Below the pieces are notes generated by a model. The model saw nothing but the letters and a program-made list of their open reading frames with translations, had not been told where the DNA came from and did no database searches. Shown here in pieces: positions 18,172 through 26,962 of a stretch of 64,000 bases of DNA. The stretch is from Caldilineaceae bacterium (GTDB lineage: Bacteria > Chloroflexota > Anaerolineae > Caldilineales > Caldilineaceae). Position 1 is the first letter of the stretch. Every line of letters begins with the position of its first letter. The position numbers and the translations under genes are program-made. The stretch is from assembly GCA_026708085.1 (NCBI GenBank), contig JAPOVP010000091.1, forward strand, positions 1 through 64,000, in the 5' to 3' direction.

Positions 18172-18879
18172 TTGTCAGAGATCAATTGGGTGAACGATCA
18201 CTTCCGCTTCCCGGTCCTATCCTCCTCTCCACTGGAAACTCAAAATCTCGGCGAACTGCTGGGGCGGGCAATCCGTTATCCGCAACGGCCACGAATCGGC
18301 GAACGGCCGCCATCCACCGGCGCCCTGATCGGTCTTGTGGGCGAACTGGGCGCCGGCAAAACGACCTTCGCCCAGGGCCTGGCCAGGGGACTGGACGTGC
18401 ACGCGCGCATCACCAGCCCCACATTTACCCTGATCAACGAATATACATCCACCTCACAAGACCTGCGCCTGTTCCACGTGGATAGCTACCGGCTGGACGG
18501 CGACAGCGAGGCCTTGGCCGGCGAAATGTACGGGTTGGGTATGGATGAAATTCTCGACATCCTCGATGAGGAGCCGCTCAACGACCCCGCCCCCATGCGC
18601 CACGTCGTCGTCGTAGAATGGGCTGACCGCCTCAGCCAGCTGTTGCCGGCCGACCGCCTTACGGTCCGTTTCACCAGCGCCGCAGACGGGCAATCTTCAG
18701 TGGTCAACGATCAAATGTGGCTGGCCCATGAAGCAGCCGGCGGCCCAACGCAAATAATGGACGCCAACGGTTCCGAGCGGACGCTGTCCTTCTGCGCGAC
18801 CGGCCCCCATAGCGGGGCGCTGCTGTCGGAGATGCGGACGGCCATCGACCGTATCCAGCGGCGAGAAGCCATCCTTTGA
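18172..18879 (+). CDS. tsaE: tRNA threonylcarbamoyladenosine biosynthesis ATPase TsaE
   Basis: TsaE is the ATPase that activates the TsaB-TsaD complex for t6A37 modification of ANN-decoding tRNAs. The Walker A motif GELGAGKTT is at residues 56-64. It is followed by [22 protein letters not shown] near 101 and the family's [15 protein letters not shown]. At 235 aa it is longer than the usual 150-160: a leader of about 45 residues and a C-terminal extension of about 70 residues are additional. Start is TTG at 18172, with GTG at 18190 as an alternative. Two CBS-domain genes follow on the same strand. Confidence 0.92.
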   Translation: MSEINWVNDHFRFPVLSSSPLETQNLGELLGRAIRYPQRPRIGERPPSTGALIGLVGELGAGKTTFAQGLARGLDVHARITSPTFTLINEYTSTSQDLRLFHVDSYRLDGDSEALAGEMYGLGMDEILDILDEEPLNDPAPMRHVVVVEWADRLSQLLPADRLTVRFTSAADGQSSVVNDQMWLAHEAAGGPTQIMDANGSERTLSFCATGPHSGALLSEMRTAIDRIQRREAIL

Positions 18880-18894
18880 AAGCCAATTCCAGGT

Positions 18895-19332
18895 GTGGAG
18901 GCGCCAATGGGGTCCGATAGCAGCCAGGTCAAGCACTGGATGACGCCGAATCCGCATACCTGCCACCACGAGGATTCCCTGGCCGACGCCCGTGACCTCA
19001 TGGCCGAGCATCACTGTCGCCGTCTGCCGGTCGTGGACGACAAAGACCATCTGATCGGCATCGTCAGCTTCGGTGATCTGCGCCAGGCCGCCCCGTCCAC
19101 CGTCACCACGCTCAGCCTGTTCGAAATCAACTACTTCTGGGCGAAGCTGCCTGTCAGCGATGCCATGACCGCCGACCCTGTCACCGTTGCGCCCGACAGT
19201 TCGATCGATGTCGCCTGCCGTCTCATGCTGGACCACAGAATTGGCGGCCTGCCCGTGATTGTGGAACGCAAAGTCGTCGGAATCTTCACGACGACAGACG
19301 TATTGCAGTTCGTCGTCGAGCACTCTTCCTGA
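18895..19332 (+). CDS. CBS domain pair protein (145 aa)
   Basis: This is a stand-alone Bateman module with two CBS repeats: VKHWMTPNPHTC to LIGIVSFGDLRQ (about 12-65) and VSDAMTADPVTV to VVGIFTTTDVLQFV (about 87-140). Such modules bind adenosine nucleotides and act as energy sensors, usually by partner contact. Translation starts at GTG 18895 or ATG 18907. It lies 15 bases after tsaE and is followed by a second CBS-pair gene. Confidence 0.9.
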   Translation: MEAPMGSDSSQVKHWMTPNPHTCHHEDSLADARDLMAEHHCRRLPVVDDKDHLIGIVSFGDLRQAAPSTVTTLSLFEINYFWAKLPVSDAMTADPVTVAPDSSIDVACRLMLDHRIGGLPVIVERKVVGIFTTTDVLQFVVEHSS

Positions 19333-19347
19333 AGAGCGCTTTGGTTC

Positions 19348-19854
19348 GTGGCCGGTACCGCCGGTACCCGCACAATGGAGTCATCAATGCACCGCATTCT
19401 GGTAAGCGAAATCATGAGCGCGCCGGTGATCACCATCGATCCCGACGCCCTGGCCGTCGATGCCGCGGAGTTGATGGAAGGAAACAACGTGCGCCGCATC
19501 ATTGTGATCGACCAGGACGGATACATGTGCGGCATCGTCACTGACGCCGATGTGCTGGAAGCGGAAACCGTCGGCAGCGTGGCCAGCCGCTACAATCCGG
19601 GCCTTGCTGAGGAGTGGCTGACCGTGCGCGATGTGATGACCGCCGACGTCATTGCAATCACGCCCGAAGCAGCGCTCGGCCAGTTGGTGGAAAAGATGAT
19701 GGAGACCAAGATCGGCGGCATCCCCGTGGTCCAGCCTGCAGGACCCGGCGGCAAGAAGCTCCTGCCCATCGGCATCGTCACCGAAACCGACATCTTCCGC
19801 CTCATCAGCGAAGCCTGGCGCGCCGACGAAGCTTCGGAAACCAGCGATCAATAA
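19348..19854 (+). CDS. CBS domain pair protein (168 aa)
   Basis: This is a second stand-alone Bateman module: MHRILVSEIMSAPVITI to YMCGIVTDADVLEAE, then VRDVMTADVIAI to PIGIVTETDIFRLI, with a longer linker than its neighbour. The most natural start is the ATG at 19387 (MHRILVSEIM); the upstream codons from 19348 lack CBS similarity. Tandem arrangement with the 145-aa CBS protein suggests the two form a heteromeric sensor. No effector domain is present. Confidence 0.87.
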   Translation: MAGTAGTRTMESSMHRILVSEIMSAPVITIDPDALAVDAAELMEGNNVRRIIVIDQDGYMCGIVTDADVLEAETVGSVASRYNPGLAEEWLTVRDVMTADVIAITPEAALGQLVEKMMETKIGGIPVVQPAGPGGKKLLPIGIVTETDIFRLISEAWRADEASETSDQ

Positions 19855-20088
19855 GCGAATTACACACCATACTATATTCGTGTAGCTTGAGGGAGCTCAC
19901 AATAATATTCGACCTGATCTGAACTGAACACCCGCCCGACCTGCAATGACCCCCCTGACAGAAATCATCGATCCTCGGTCTCGGTTAACCCTGGGATGTT
20001 CGTTCCCCCCTCTGCTTTGGGCCCATCGACATTTCAACCAGCTGTCCCTACCGTAGAGGCACCCCTTGTGGATGCCCCGGTGATTGCC

Positions 20089-20172
20089 CCTCTTGCGGGC
20101 CCTCCGCGTGCCTTCGCGGATCAAAGAAAGGTGTTCTCCGCGTCCTCCGCGGACAAAGAGGTGTTCTCCCAG
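20089..20172. repeat. Single diverged copy of the CTTCGCG/CCTCCGCG repeat family
   Basis: The sequence GTGCCTTCGCGGATCAAAG followed by AAGGTGTTCTCCGCG and CCTCCGCGGACAAAGAG matches the tandem array at 60949-61312 and the copy at 22192. It lies in the gene-free stretch 19855-20281, which otherwise shows no supported feature. Confidence 0.75.
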
Positions 20173-20281
20173 GGCATATGCATCTTATTGGGAGAGAACT
20201 TTCAGGAGGACGATGCTGGAGTTTCGCACACCAGCCACGATGCCTGAGACTGTTCGCCGTTGAGTATGTCGATGACAGGCG

Positions 20282-20560
20282 CTAAGTTGCCGATCGCGAG
20301 GAAGCCTGAATGCGTTCGACAACCCATCGGGTAATCAGTTGCGCATGGGAGACTCCGTGCAACCGGGCAAGCGACCTGACAATCCGGGATTCGTCCGGCT
20401 CAAGACGAACGGTGACGGTGGTTTGACGGTTAAAGACCGGTTCGTCCACCTCCTCAAGTTCGGCATCGAAGTCGGTTAGATCATGTGTGTCCCAGAAGTC
20501 GGCGAGCTCCTGGATCGAATCGGTCTGCAGAATTTTATTGCCGTTCATCGATTCCTCCAC
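20282..20560 (-). CDS. CopG/ribbon-helix-helix family antitoxin, orphan
   Basis: This 92-aa protein has an N-terminal ELADFWDTHDLTDFD stretch, typical of the CopG-antitoxin type that accompanies BrnT- or HigB-like toxins. A ribbon-helix-helix region follows, TTVTVRLEPDESRIVRSLAR with GVSHAQLITRWVVERI. Start is ATG at 20560 or 20548. No toxin gene lies beside it on either side, so it is either a solitary regulator or the remnant of a toxin-antitoxin pair. Confidence 0.8.
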   Translation of the reverse strand: MEESMNGNKILQTDSIQELADFWDTHDLTDFDAELEEVDEPVFNRQTTVTVRLEPDESRIVRSLARLHGVSHAQLITRWVVERIQASSRSAT

Positions 20561-20724
20561 TGTCTATATCGCCGTCTTTCCCTTCCTGTCATCACTCTGG
20601 CGGTGACAGGGAGTCCTCTGCCATCAGGAAACTGAATTGCCACACAGAACAGGTAGCGGCCCGCATCTGTCTGTCCCAAAATTTAGTAGGTTGGATTCTC
20701 TCCTCACTCCTCTTCACTCTCTCC

Positions 20725-21756
20725 TCACCTCCCGCACACGGCCTTGGCCGCCTCGACCACATTGTCTACGTTAGGGATCGTCAAGTCCTCCATCGCAGGC
20801 GAGAACGGCACCGGCACGCTCATGGCGCCGATGCGCTTGACCGGGGCATCCAGATAGTAGAACGCGCCGTCGGCGATGACCGAGGCAATTTCACCGGTGA
20901 CGCCATACTGCCGGTAGCCCTCGTCCACCACAAGCGCCCGGCCGGTCTTTCGGGCCGACTGAACCAGTGTCCCGGTGTCCAGAGGGGACGTCGTGCGCGG
21001 ATCGATCAGCTCTGCGCTGATGCCCGCCGCCGCCAGCCTGTCCGCCGCTTCCAGGGCAACGTACACCATTGAACTGGTCGCGACAATCGTAATGTCGTCA
21101 CCCGTGCGCTTCACGTCCGCCTCGCCCAGGGGGAGGGTATACTCCGCCTCCGGCACCGGCCCCTCCCGTTGAAAGAGCGTCCTGTCTTCGAAAACGACGA
21201 CCGGATTGTCGTCGCGAATGGCGCTTTTCATCAGCCCCTTGGCGTCGTAAGGGGTGGCCGGTATCGCCACCTTCAGGCCGGGAATGTGGCTGAAAAGCGC
21301 ATGCAGAGATTGGCTGTGCTGGGCCGCAGTGCGGCTACCGGCCCCCATCGTCGTCCGCAAGACCATCGGCACATTCAACTTGCCGCCGGACATGTAGTGC
21401 GTCTTGGCCGCCTGGTTGACCAGCTGGTCCATCACCAGGGTGGCAAAGTCGCAAAACATGATGTCCACAATCGGTCGCATACCCGTGATGGCCGCGCCCA
21501 CACCGATGCCGGCAATACCCGCCTCCGAAATGGGCGAATCGATAACCCGTTCCGGGCCGAACTTCTCATACAGGCCGACGAACACCTTGAAAACCGAGCC
21601 GGCCACGGCAATATCCTCACCGATGGCGAAGACGCGCTCGTCGCGGGCCATCTCCTCGGCAACAGCTTCGTGAATGGCCTGGCTGAAGGTAATCTGACGT
21701 TCCCCCGGCGCATGGATGGCCGGGCTGCAACGGACCCCGTTCTCAAGCGTAGACAT
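20725..21756 (-). CDS. Alpha-ketoacid dehydrogenase E1 component, beta subunit
   Basis: This 343-aa protein is the transketolase-like beta subunit of a pyruvate or branched-chain 2-oxoacid dehydrogenase, which pairs with a thiamine-diphosphate-binding alpha subunit. Family landmarks are AIGEDIAVAGSVFKV, RVIDSPISEAGIAGIGVGAA, FCDFATLVMDQLVNQAAK, GAGSRTAAQHSQSLHALFSHIPGLKV and IDPRTTSPLD, cited in pieces. ATG at 21756 with GTGGAGG just upstream is preferred over 21819. The alpha subunit, E2 and E3 are not adjacent, so assembly requires genes elsewhere. Confidence 0.92.
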   Translation of the reverse strand: MSTLENGVRCSPAIHAPGERQITFSQAIHEAVAEEMARDERVFAIGEDIAVAGSVFKVFVGLYEKFGPERVIDSPISEAGIAGIGVGAAITGMRPIVDIMFCDFATLVMDQLVNQAAKTHYMSGGKLNVPMVLRTTMGAGSRTAAQHSQSLHALFSHIPGLKVAIPATPYDAKGLMKSAIRDDNPVVVFEDRTLFQREGPVPEAEYTLPLGEADVKRTGDDITIVATSSMVYVALEAADRLAAAGISAELIDPRTTSPLDTGTLVQSARKTGRALVVDEGYRQYGVTGEIASVIADGAFYYLDAPVKRIGAMSVPVPFSPAMEDLTIPNVDNVVEAAKAVCGR

Positions 21757-21864
21757 GCCCCTCCACCTCGCTTTCACTGGCAAACAGTAACTGCTAAGTC
21801 CTTGCCCAAAGGCGCTCATGTTTCAGCATGGCGAAAGATGCTTCTCTCTCCTCGCATTTGGGCG

Positions 21865-21930
21865 GTCGGGCCTATTCGGCCCTCTCTTGTGCGGGGGCGG
21901 AGCCCCCGCAACGCCCCCTCTCCTACAACC
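21865..21930. repeat. Third copy of the GC-palindrome repeat (partial)
   Basis: GGGCGGTCGGGCCTATTCGG followed by the palindrome GCGGGGGC-GGA-GCCCCCGC and AACGCCCCCTCTCCTACAAC matches one end of the 9472-9764 repeat and the start of 1-224. Beyond about 21930 the similarity is lost. It lies upstream of the E1-beta gene, in the 21757-22346 gap. Confidence 0.75.
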
Positions 21931-22191
21931 TCGCGTCGTAGCCAGTAGGTGGGCAATACGAAAATGCCGACCCGTGTCGGCCCGCGCTACCCCCCACCAA
22001 CTGGCAGATTCCGAAAATGTGCCAGTGCGAGCAAGACAGCGAGGCCACTCCACTTATATCCCCAACGTTCACCGCGCTGACCATCGAGAGCCCGCTACAG
22101 AATTGCTGACGGTACATTCCCCCCAGGCAGACCGTACACAGAACATGGCTCAGTGGTTACGGCAAATAAAGAAAATGCGATACGCCCAGGT

Positions 22192-22302
22192 TATTCTTCG
22201 CGCCCCTTCGCGTGACTTCGCGGATTAAAAAGCTGTTCTCCGCGGCCATCCGTGGCCCTTCGTGGAAAAAGATGTTCTTCGCGCCCCTTCGCGGATCGAT
22301 CT
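22192..22302. repeat. Copy of the CTTCGCG repeat family
   Basis: About 1.3 units of the repeat that is tandem at 60949-61312: TCTTCGCGCCCCTTCGCGTG, CCGTGGCCCTTCGTGGAAAA and a second TTCTTCGCGCCCCTTCGCGG. It ends with the same GGATCGATC junction as the distal array. It lies just past the stop of the YqeC-MocA gene; 21931-22191 holds no supported gene. Confidence 0.8.
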
Positions 22303-22346
22303 GTCCTGTCGAATTCTGAACGGCCTTCCCAATATGCCAACCGAAC

Positions 22347-23816
22347 CTAACCTCGATCCACCGCCGCCCGCCAGTCCTCCGGCGTATCCACGTCCGCCAC
22401 CCACTCGACCGGCGCCTCGATCGCGCTGACCTCCGCCGCGTACCGGCGCAGCAGCCTCCCCCCGCCCCCATCTCCCTGGACCTGCCTCAACTGACCGAAG
22501 AAACGCCGGTCAAAAAGCCCCGGCGCGCCGCGTATCGCCCCGTCCACCGTGACAGCCCCCAGATCGCTGCCGCCGCGCCACGCCTGCCACAACCGCCGCA
22601 ACAGCCCTGCCGGCAGCCGCGGCTGGTCCACCGGCAGAAACAGGACCGCCTCACACGCGGCCGGCAGCGCCTCAACCGCCGCGCGCACCGACCCCGCCTG
22701 CCCGTCCTGCCACGCCGGGTTGTGAACAACGCGCAGACGCCCGCGCCCCATCTCGCGCAACGGGGCCAGCGCGGCCTCCACCTGCTCACCCACCGCGCCG
22801 GTAATCACAACCGTTTCCGACGCGCCGCTCTCCAGCGCGATCCGGGCCGCCCGCGTCACCAGCGGCTCGCCCTGCCAGCGCAGCAGCTGTTTCGGCTCCC
22901 CCATCCTGCGGCTCTTTCCCGCCGCCAGCACAACCGCCGTCGTCGCCCCCCACCGCTCGCGCACCGCCGTCCGGCTCCCCGTCCCCACCGTGCCGATAAG
23001 CGCCGCCTGACTCTGCCGCACCAACTGCTGCGCAATCAGCCGCGCAGCCGCCAGCCTGGGCGCGCTCTCCGCCTTGTTCAACAGCGGCACCAATCTCGCG
23101 CCCGCAGGCCGCGCGCCGCTGCGAGGTTCTCTCTCTCCTCTCTCCTCCCCCCTCTCTCCTCCTCCATACGGCTCCACCAGCAGCCGTCCCAACATGCGCG
23201 GCGTCAGGCGCGTCGACACGTCCTCCTCCTGCAGAAGCGCGCGCACCCGTTCGGGCCGGTGCATGTAAGGTTCGTCCAGGGGCAGCCCCAGCCCGTCGAG
23301 ACCCGCGACCGGGACCAGATGGGTTGTGCAGTCGGGAATAACCGGCTCATGCGACGCCGGCGCCTTCACCGGCCGCCGCCGGCTGCCGTCCCCCTCGATC
23401 GCAATCAGGCTGATGCCGAGATCACCCGCCCGCGCCGCCAGCGCATCCACAACCAGCGGGGGCAGGCCCTGCCGTTTGGAACCTGTAAGAGTGGGATTGG
23501 TTGACCCGCCGCCGGCTCCGGCGGACCGGACACCGGGCTGCGACCAGATCAGGCAGTGCCCGTGCCGCGCCAGCTGTGCCTCCAGCGCAGCCCAGTCAAC
23601 TGCGTCAGGCCGGTCCGGCGTTACTTCGAGACGGGCCGGCGCCTGCTCCGCCTGCGCCGCGAAAATATGGGTGGTCGTGGTGGTGACGACGCGGCGTCCG
23701 CCGCCAACCGCCTCCTCCGCCAGCCGGAAGAGCGCGCTCGTCTTACCCCCGGCGCCCACCAGCGTTACAACCGAGAGTTCATCGGGCGCCAACCGCAATG
23801 CATGATGGAGTTGCAT
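22347..23816 (-). CDS. YqeC-MocA fusion: molybdenum hydroxylase maturation protein
   Basis: This 489-aa fusion serves molybdenum hydroxylase maturation. Residues 1 to about 285 are YqeC-like (selenium-dependent hydroxylase accessory): VTLVGAGGKTSALFRL near 19-34, TTTTTHIF, and IEGDGSRRRPVKAPASHEP near 140. Residues about 290-485 are MocA-like molybdopterin cytidylyltransferase: VVLAAGKSRRMGEPKQLLRW, AALESGA-type helix and FLPVDQPRLPAGLLRRL. It follows the fused FeS-Mo oxidoreductase gene by 22 bases, so the operon makes enzyme and cofactor-finishing factor together. The YqeC half suggests, but does not prove, a selenium-dependent enzyme. Confidence 0.87.
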   Translation of the reverse strand: MQLHHALRLAPDELSVVTLVGAGGKTSALFRLAEEAVGGGRRVVTTTTTHIFAAQAEQAPARLEVTPDRPDAVDWAALEAQLARHGHCLIWSQPGVRSAGAGGGSTNPTLTGSKRQGLPPLVVDALAARAGDLGISLIAIEGDGSRRRPVKAPASHEPVIPDCTTHLVPVAGLDGLGLPLDEPYMHRPERVRALLQEEDVSTRLTPRMLGRLLVEPYGGGERGEERGEREPRSGARPAGARLVPLLNKAESAPRLAAARLIAQQLVRQSQAALIGTVGTGSRTAVRERWGATTAVVLAAGKSRRMGEPKQLLRWQGEPLVTRAARIALESGASETVVITGAVGEQVEAALAPLREMGRGRLRVVHNPAWQDGQAGSVRAAVEALPAACEAVLFLPVDQPRLPAGLLRRLWQAWRGGSDLGAVTVDGAIRGAPGLFDRRFFGQLRQVQGDGGGGRLLRRYAAEVSAIEAPVEWVADVDTPEDWRAAVDRG

Positions 23817-23838
23817 GGAAAACAGAGACTACCAAACG

Positions 23839-26800
23839 TTAGTGCCGTCGCTGACCACTAACCACTAACCACTGCCCTGTCTGTCCCCAGTGACCGTCGA
23901 TCTCCTTCTCGCCGTCGCGCATCGCCAGCAGCAATGCATCCTGATCGACCGGCAGGGCCAGGCAGCGAACGCCCACCGCGTTGCAGATGGCGTTGGTGAT
24001 CGCCGGGCTGATCGGGATCGAGCTGATCTCGCCCACGCCCTTGGCCCCATACGGCCCATCTGCCGTCGGATGTTCGACGATGTGGCTGTCCATCTTCGGC
24101 GTCATCTTGATGCCCGGCATCTTGTACTGGCCCAGCCGTTCCGTCCAGGGGACACCGTCTTCGACGATATAGTTCTCGGTCAGGGCGTTGCCGATGCCCA
24201 TCACGATCCCGCCTTCGATCTGCCCCAGCAGGCTCAGGGGGTTGATGGCCCGGCCCACGTCGTGGGCGGAGATAACCCGCTCCACCGCCACTTCGCCCGT
24301 ATCGGTGTCCACGCTCACCTGCGCCGCGTGCACCGCGTACGAGAACGCGAAGTGCATGTCGCCGCCCGTCCCCAGCGGCTGCGTCTGCGGCGCCCAGTAT
24401 TCATAGCGGATCTTCGGCAACCGGTTCTCGGCCAGCAGCGCGTTGACCGCATCCGCGAAGGAGATGGTGCGCGTGGATCCCGGCAGAATCCCGCCCGCGC
24501 TGCCGTTCGTGCCGTTGGCGCCTTCCACCGGCAGCTCTGCCCCGTGCATCTTCGCCAGGCGCCTTTCATCCACATACGCCAACCCCTCGTGGAAGGCAAT
24601 GACCTCCGGGTGCGTGTCGAACTTTTCAGCCAGAACGTTCTGCATCTGCTGGCGCATGGCCCGCGCCGCCAGGCGCGCCGCGTTGCCGCTCACATACGTC
24701 TGGCGGCTGGCCGTTGAGGGGCCGCCGTCGGGCGTCAGGTCCGTGTCCATCACGGTCACGTGTACCTTCTCGAACGGCAGGCCCAGCTCCTGTGCCGTGC
24801 AGGCCGCCAGCACGCCGACCAGATTCTGCCCCATCTCCGCGCTGCTGGTGCGGATCGCCGCCGTGCCGTCCGGGAAGACCTCCACCTCGGCCTCCGCCTT
24901 GTCCGGCGCGCCGCCCCCCAGGCCGGTGTTCTTGTAACCCGCGGCGATGCCCCAGGCGTAACACTTGCTGCCGACCTGGACCGGAGCCCAGGGATCCGAA
25001 GGCGACGAACTCGGACCCTCTGCCTCCGATCTCTTGATCTCTTCTTCCACTTTGTCAAGGCATTCGAGCAGCCCCACACTCTCGACCAACGCCTGGCCGG
25101 TGGCCGTCTCGACGCCCACGCGCATCACGTTCTTCCGCCGTAACTCTGTCGGGTCCATGCCCAGTTCTGCCGCCAGAATGTCGAGATTGCTCTCCACCGC
25201 AAAGGCCGACTGCGTGACGCCAAAGCCGCGGAACGCGCCGCTGGGCGCGTTGTTCGTGTACATGGCGTAGCAGTCGATCTTGGCATGGGGCATCACGTAT
25301 GGGCCGGTGGCGTGGGTCGTAGCACGGGTCATCACCTTCTCGCCCAGGCTGGCATAAGCCCCGCTGTCGCCGTAAAGTTCCGCCTCCACCGCGACCAGCG
25401 TACCGTCGCGCAGCGCGCCCGTCTTGATGCGGATGATCGTGCTGTGACGTTTGGGGTGGAAGATCAGGCTCTCCTGCCGGCTGTACAGAATCTTGACCGG
25501 ATGGCCCGTCACCTGCGCGGCCAGCGCCGCGTGGATCTGCCCGGCAATGTCCTCCTTGCCACCGAAGCCGCCCCCCATCAACGTGCCGATCACGCGCACC
25601 TCTTCGTCGTCCAGGCCCAGGCTCTTGGCCACCTGCCGCCTGTCGCTGTACGGGATCTGGCTGCCCACGTAGACCGTCAGCTTGTCGCTGTCGTATTCTG
25701 CCGCGCCCTTCTCCTTGCTGGTCGACGGGCGCACCCCGCTGTAACCCGCCGGTACCGCCAGCGCGCACTCCGGCTCCAGAAAGGCGTGCTCGGTCATCGG
25801 CGTACGGTAGGTGCGCTCGACCACGACGTCGGACGCAGCAAACCCCGCCTCCACGTCGCCGTGCCGCACCTTGATATGCTTGAGCAGGTTCCCGTCGGGA
25901 CGGTCCGGGTGCAGCTGGGGCGCGTCCGGCTGCAACGCATCCCGCGGATCCGTGACCGCCTCCAACACCTCGTAATTTACCTGGATCAACGCCAGCGCCT
26001 GCTGCGCGATCTCCGCCGTCTCCGCCACAGCCAGCGCGATCGCGTCCCCGACGTAGCGGGCCGGATAACGACCGCCGGCGAAGACCGGCCAGTCGTTTTC
26101 GACCAGCCCGTGTCGCGGGTCGCCCGGCACGTCCGCGTGCGTCAGCACCGCGTGGACGCCCTCCAGCGCACGCGCCGCGTCGGTGTCGATGCTGCGAATC
26201 TGCGCGTGGGGGTGTTCGCTGCGCAGCGTCGCCCCGAAAAGCATCCCGTCGAACGTATAGTCATCGGTGTAGAGAGCCGCCCCCGTCACCTTGTCCACCG
26301 CATCCGGCCGTTGCAGTGGCTGACCGATCTGCGTCAGCGGCTCCATCACCGGCGGCAGCACCGCATCCGGCATCGAACCGGTGCGCAAATATTCGCTGGC
26401 CGCCTTCACCGAGCTGATGATCGCCGTGTAACCGGTGCAGCGGCAGTAGGTGTCCTTCAGGCACTCCTTGATCTCCACCTCGCTCGGGTCCGGGTTCTCG
26501 TCCAACAGCGTCTTGGCCTGCATGATGAACCCGGGCGTGCAGAAACCGCACTGCGTCGCACCGTGGCGAATGAAGGCATCCTGAAGCGGATGCAGTTCAA
26601 GCGCGTCGCAGGATTCATCCTCGCAGCCTTCCCGCGTCTGCGCCAGCCCTTCGATCGTCAACACCTGCGCCCCCTGCGCCTTGAACGCCGGGTAAATGCA
26701 GGAGTCGACCGACTGGCCGTCGACGATGACGGTGCAGCAGCCGCATTCGGCCTCATCACAGCCGATCTTCGTGCCGGTCAGCTCCAGGTCGTAGCGCAGT

Positions 26801-26877
26801 ACCTCGGCCAGGTAACGGCTGGGCGGTACGTCAAGACAGCGCTCCTCGCCATTGACGGTCAGAGTAAGTTGTGTCAC
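23839..26877 (-). CDS. Xanthine dehydrogenase-family oxidoreductase, fused 2Fe-2S and molybdopterin subunits
   Basis: This 1012-aa protein joins the small FeS subunit and the large Mo subunit. A plant-type 2Fe-2S cluster motif (CDEAECGCC at 40-48, Cys60) is followed by a second cluster domain (QCGFC at 109-113, CRC at 145-147). The Mo-binding part starts near 194 (VDKVTGAALYTDDY) and has GGFGGKEDIAGQ, FRGFGVTQ and the active-site region GAKGVGEISS near the C-terminus. GTG at 26877 follows CAGGAG, a better start than upstream alternatives. The last residues (GQWLVVSGQRRH) are encoded by the short interspersed repeat at 23851. The FAD subunit is encoded separately upstream; the substrate is not determinable. 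Confidence 0.9.
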   Translation of the reverse strand: MTQLTLTVNGEERCLDVPPSRYLAEVLRYDLELTGTKIGCDEAECGCCTVIVDGQSVDSCIYPAFKAQGAQVLTIEGLAQTREGCEDESCDALELHPLQDAFIRHGATQCGFCTPGFIMQAKTLLDENPDPSEVEIKECLKDTYCRCTGYTAIISSVKAASEYLRTGSMPDAVLPPVMEPLTQIGQPLQRPDAVDKVTGAALYTDDYTFDGMLFGATLRSEHPHAQIRSIDTDAARALEGVHAVLTHADVPGDPRHGLVENDWPVFAGGRYPARYVGDAIALAVAETAEIAQQALALIQVNYEVLEAVTDPRDALQPDAPQLHPDRPDGNLLKHIKVRHGDVEAGFAASDVVVERTYRTPMTEHAFLEPECALAVPAGYSGVRPSTSKEKGAAEYDSDKLTVYVGSQIPYSDRRQVAKSLGLDDEEVRVIGTLMGGGFGGKEDIAGQIHAALAAQVTGHPVKILYSRQESLIFHPKRHSTIIRIKTGALRDGTLVAVEAELYGDSGAYASLGEKVMTRATTHATGPYVMPHAKIDCYAMYTNNAPSGAFRGFGVTQSAFAVESNLDILAAELGMDPTELRRKNVMRVGVETATGQALVESVGLLECLDKVEEEIKRSEAEGPSSSPSDPWAPVQVGSKCYAWGIAAGYKNTGLGGGAPDKAEAEVEVFPDGTAAIRTSSAEMGQNLVGVLAACTAQELGLPFEKVHVTVMDTDLTPDGGPSTASRQTYVSGNAARLAARAMRQQMQNVLAEKFDTHPEVIAFHEGLAYVDERRLAKMHGAELPVEGANGTNGSAGGILPGSTRTISFADAVNALLAENRLPKIRYEYWAPQTQPLGTGGDMHFAFSYAVHAAQVSVDTDTGEVAVERVISAHDVGRAINPLSLLGQIEGGIVMGIGNALTENYIVEDGVPWTERLGQYKMPGIKMTPKMDSHIVEHPTADGPYGAKGVGEISSIPISPAITNAICNAVGVRCLALPVDQDALLLAMRDGEKEIDGHWGQTGQWLVVSGQRRH
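23851..23874. repeat. Short heptamer-type repeat inside the 3' end of the FeS-Mo gene
   Basis: CTGACCACTAACCACTAACC on the plus strand encodes the C-terminal residues of the oxidoreductase on the minus strand and lies 35 bases upstream of the YqeC-MocA start. Same family as 9774, 12436 and 63323. Confidence 0.75.
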
Positions 26878-26962
26878 GTATGTGCTCCTGTCCGCATGAA
26901 CGACCGTGGTTCCCGACGGGAGGCTTTCGGGGTCGCAGTCCGCCTGCCACTGCAAACTGTTC

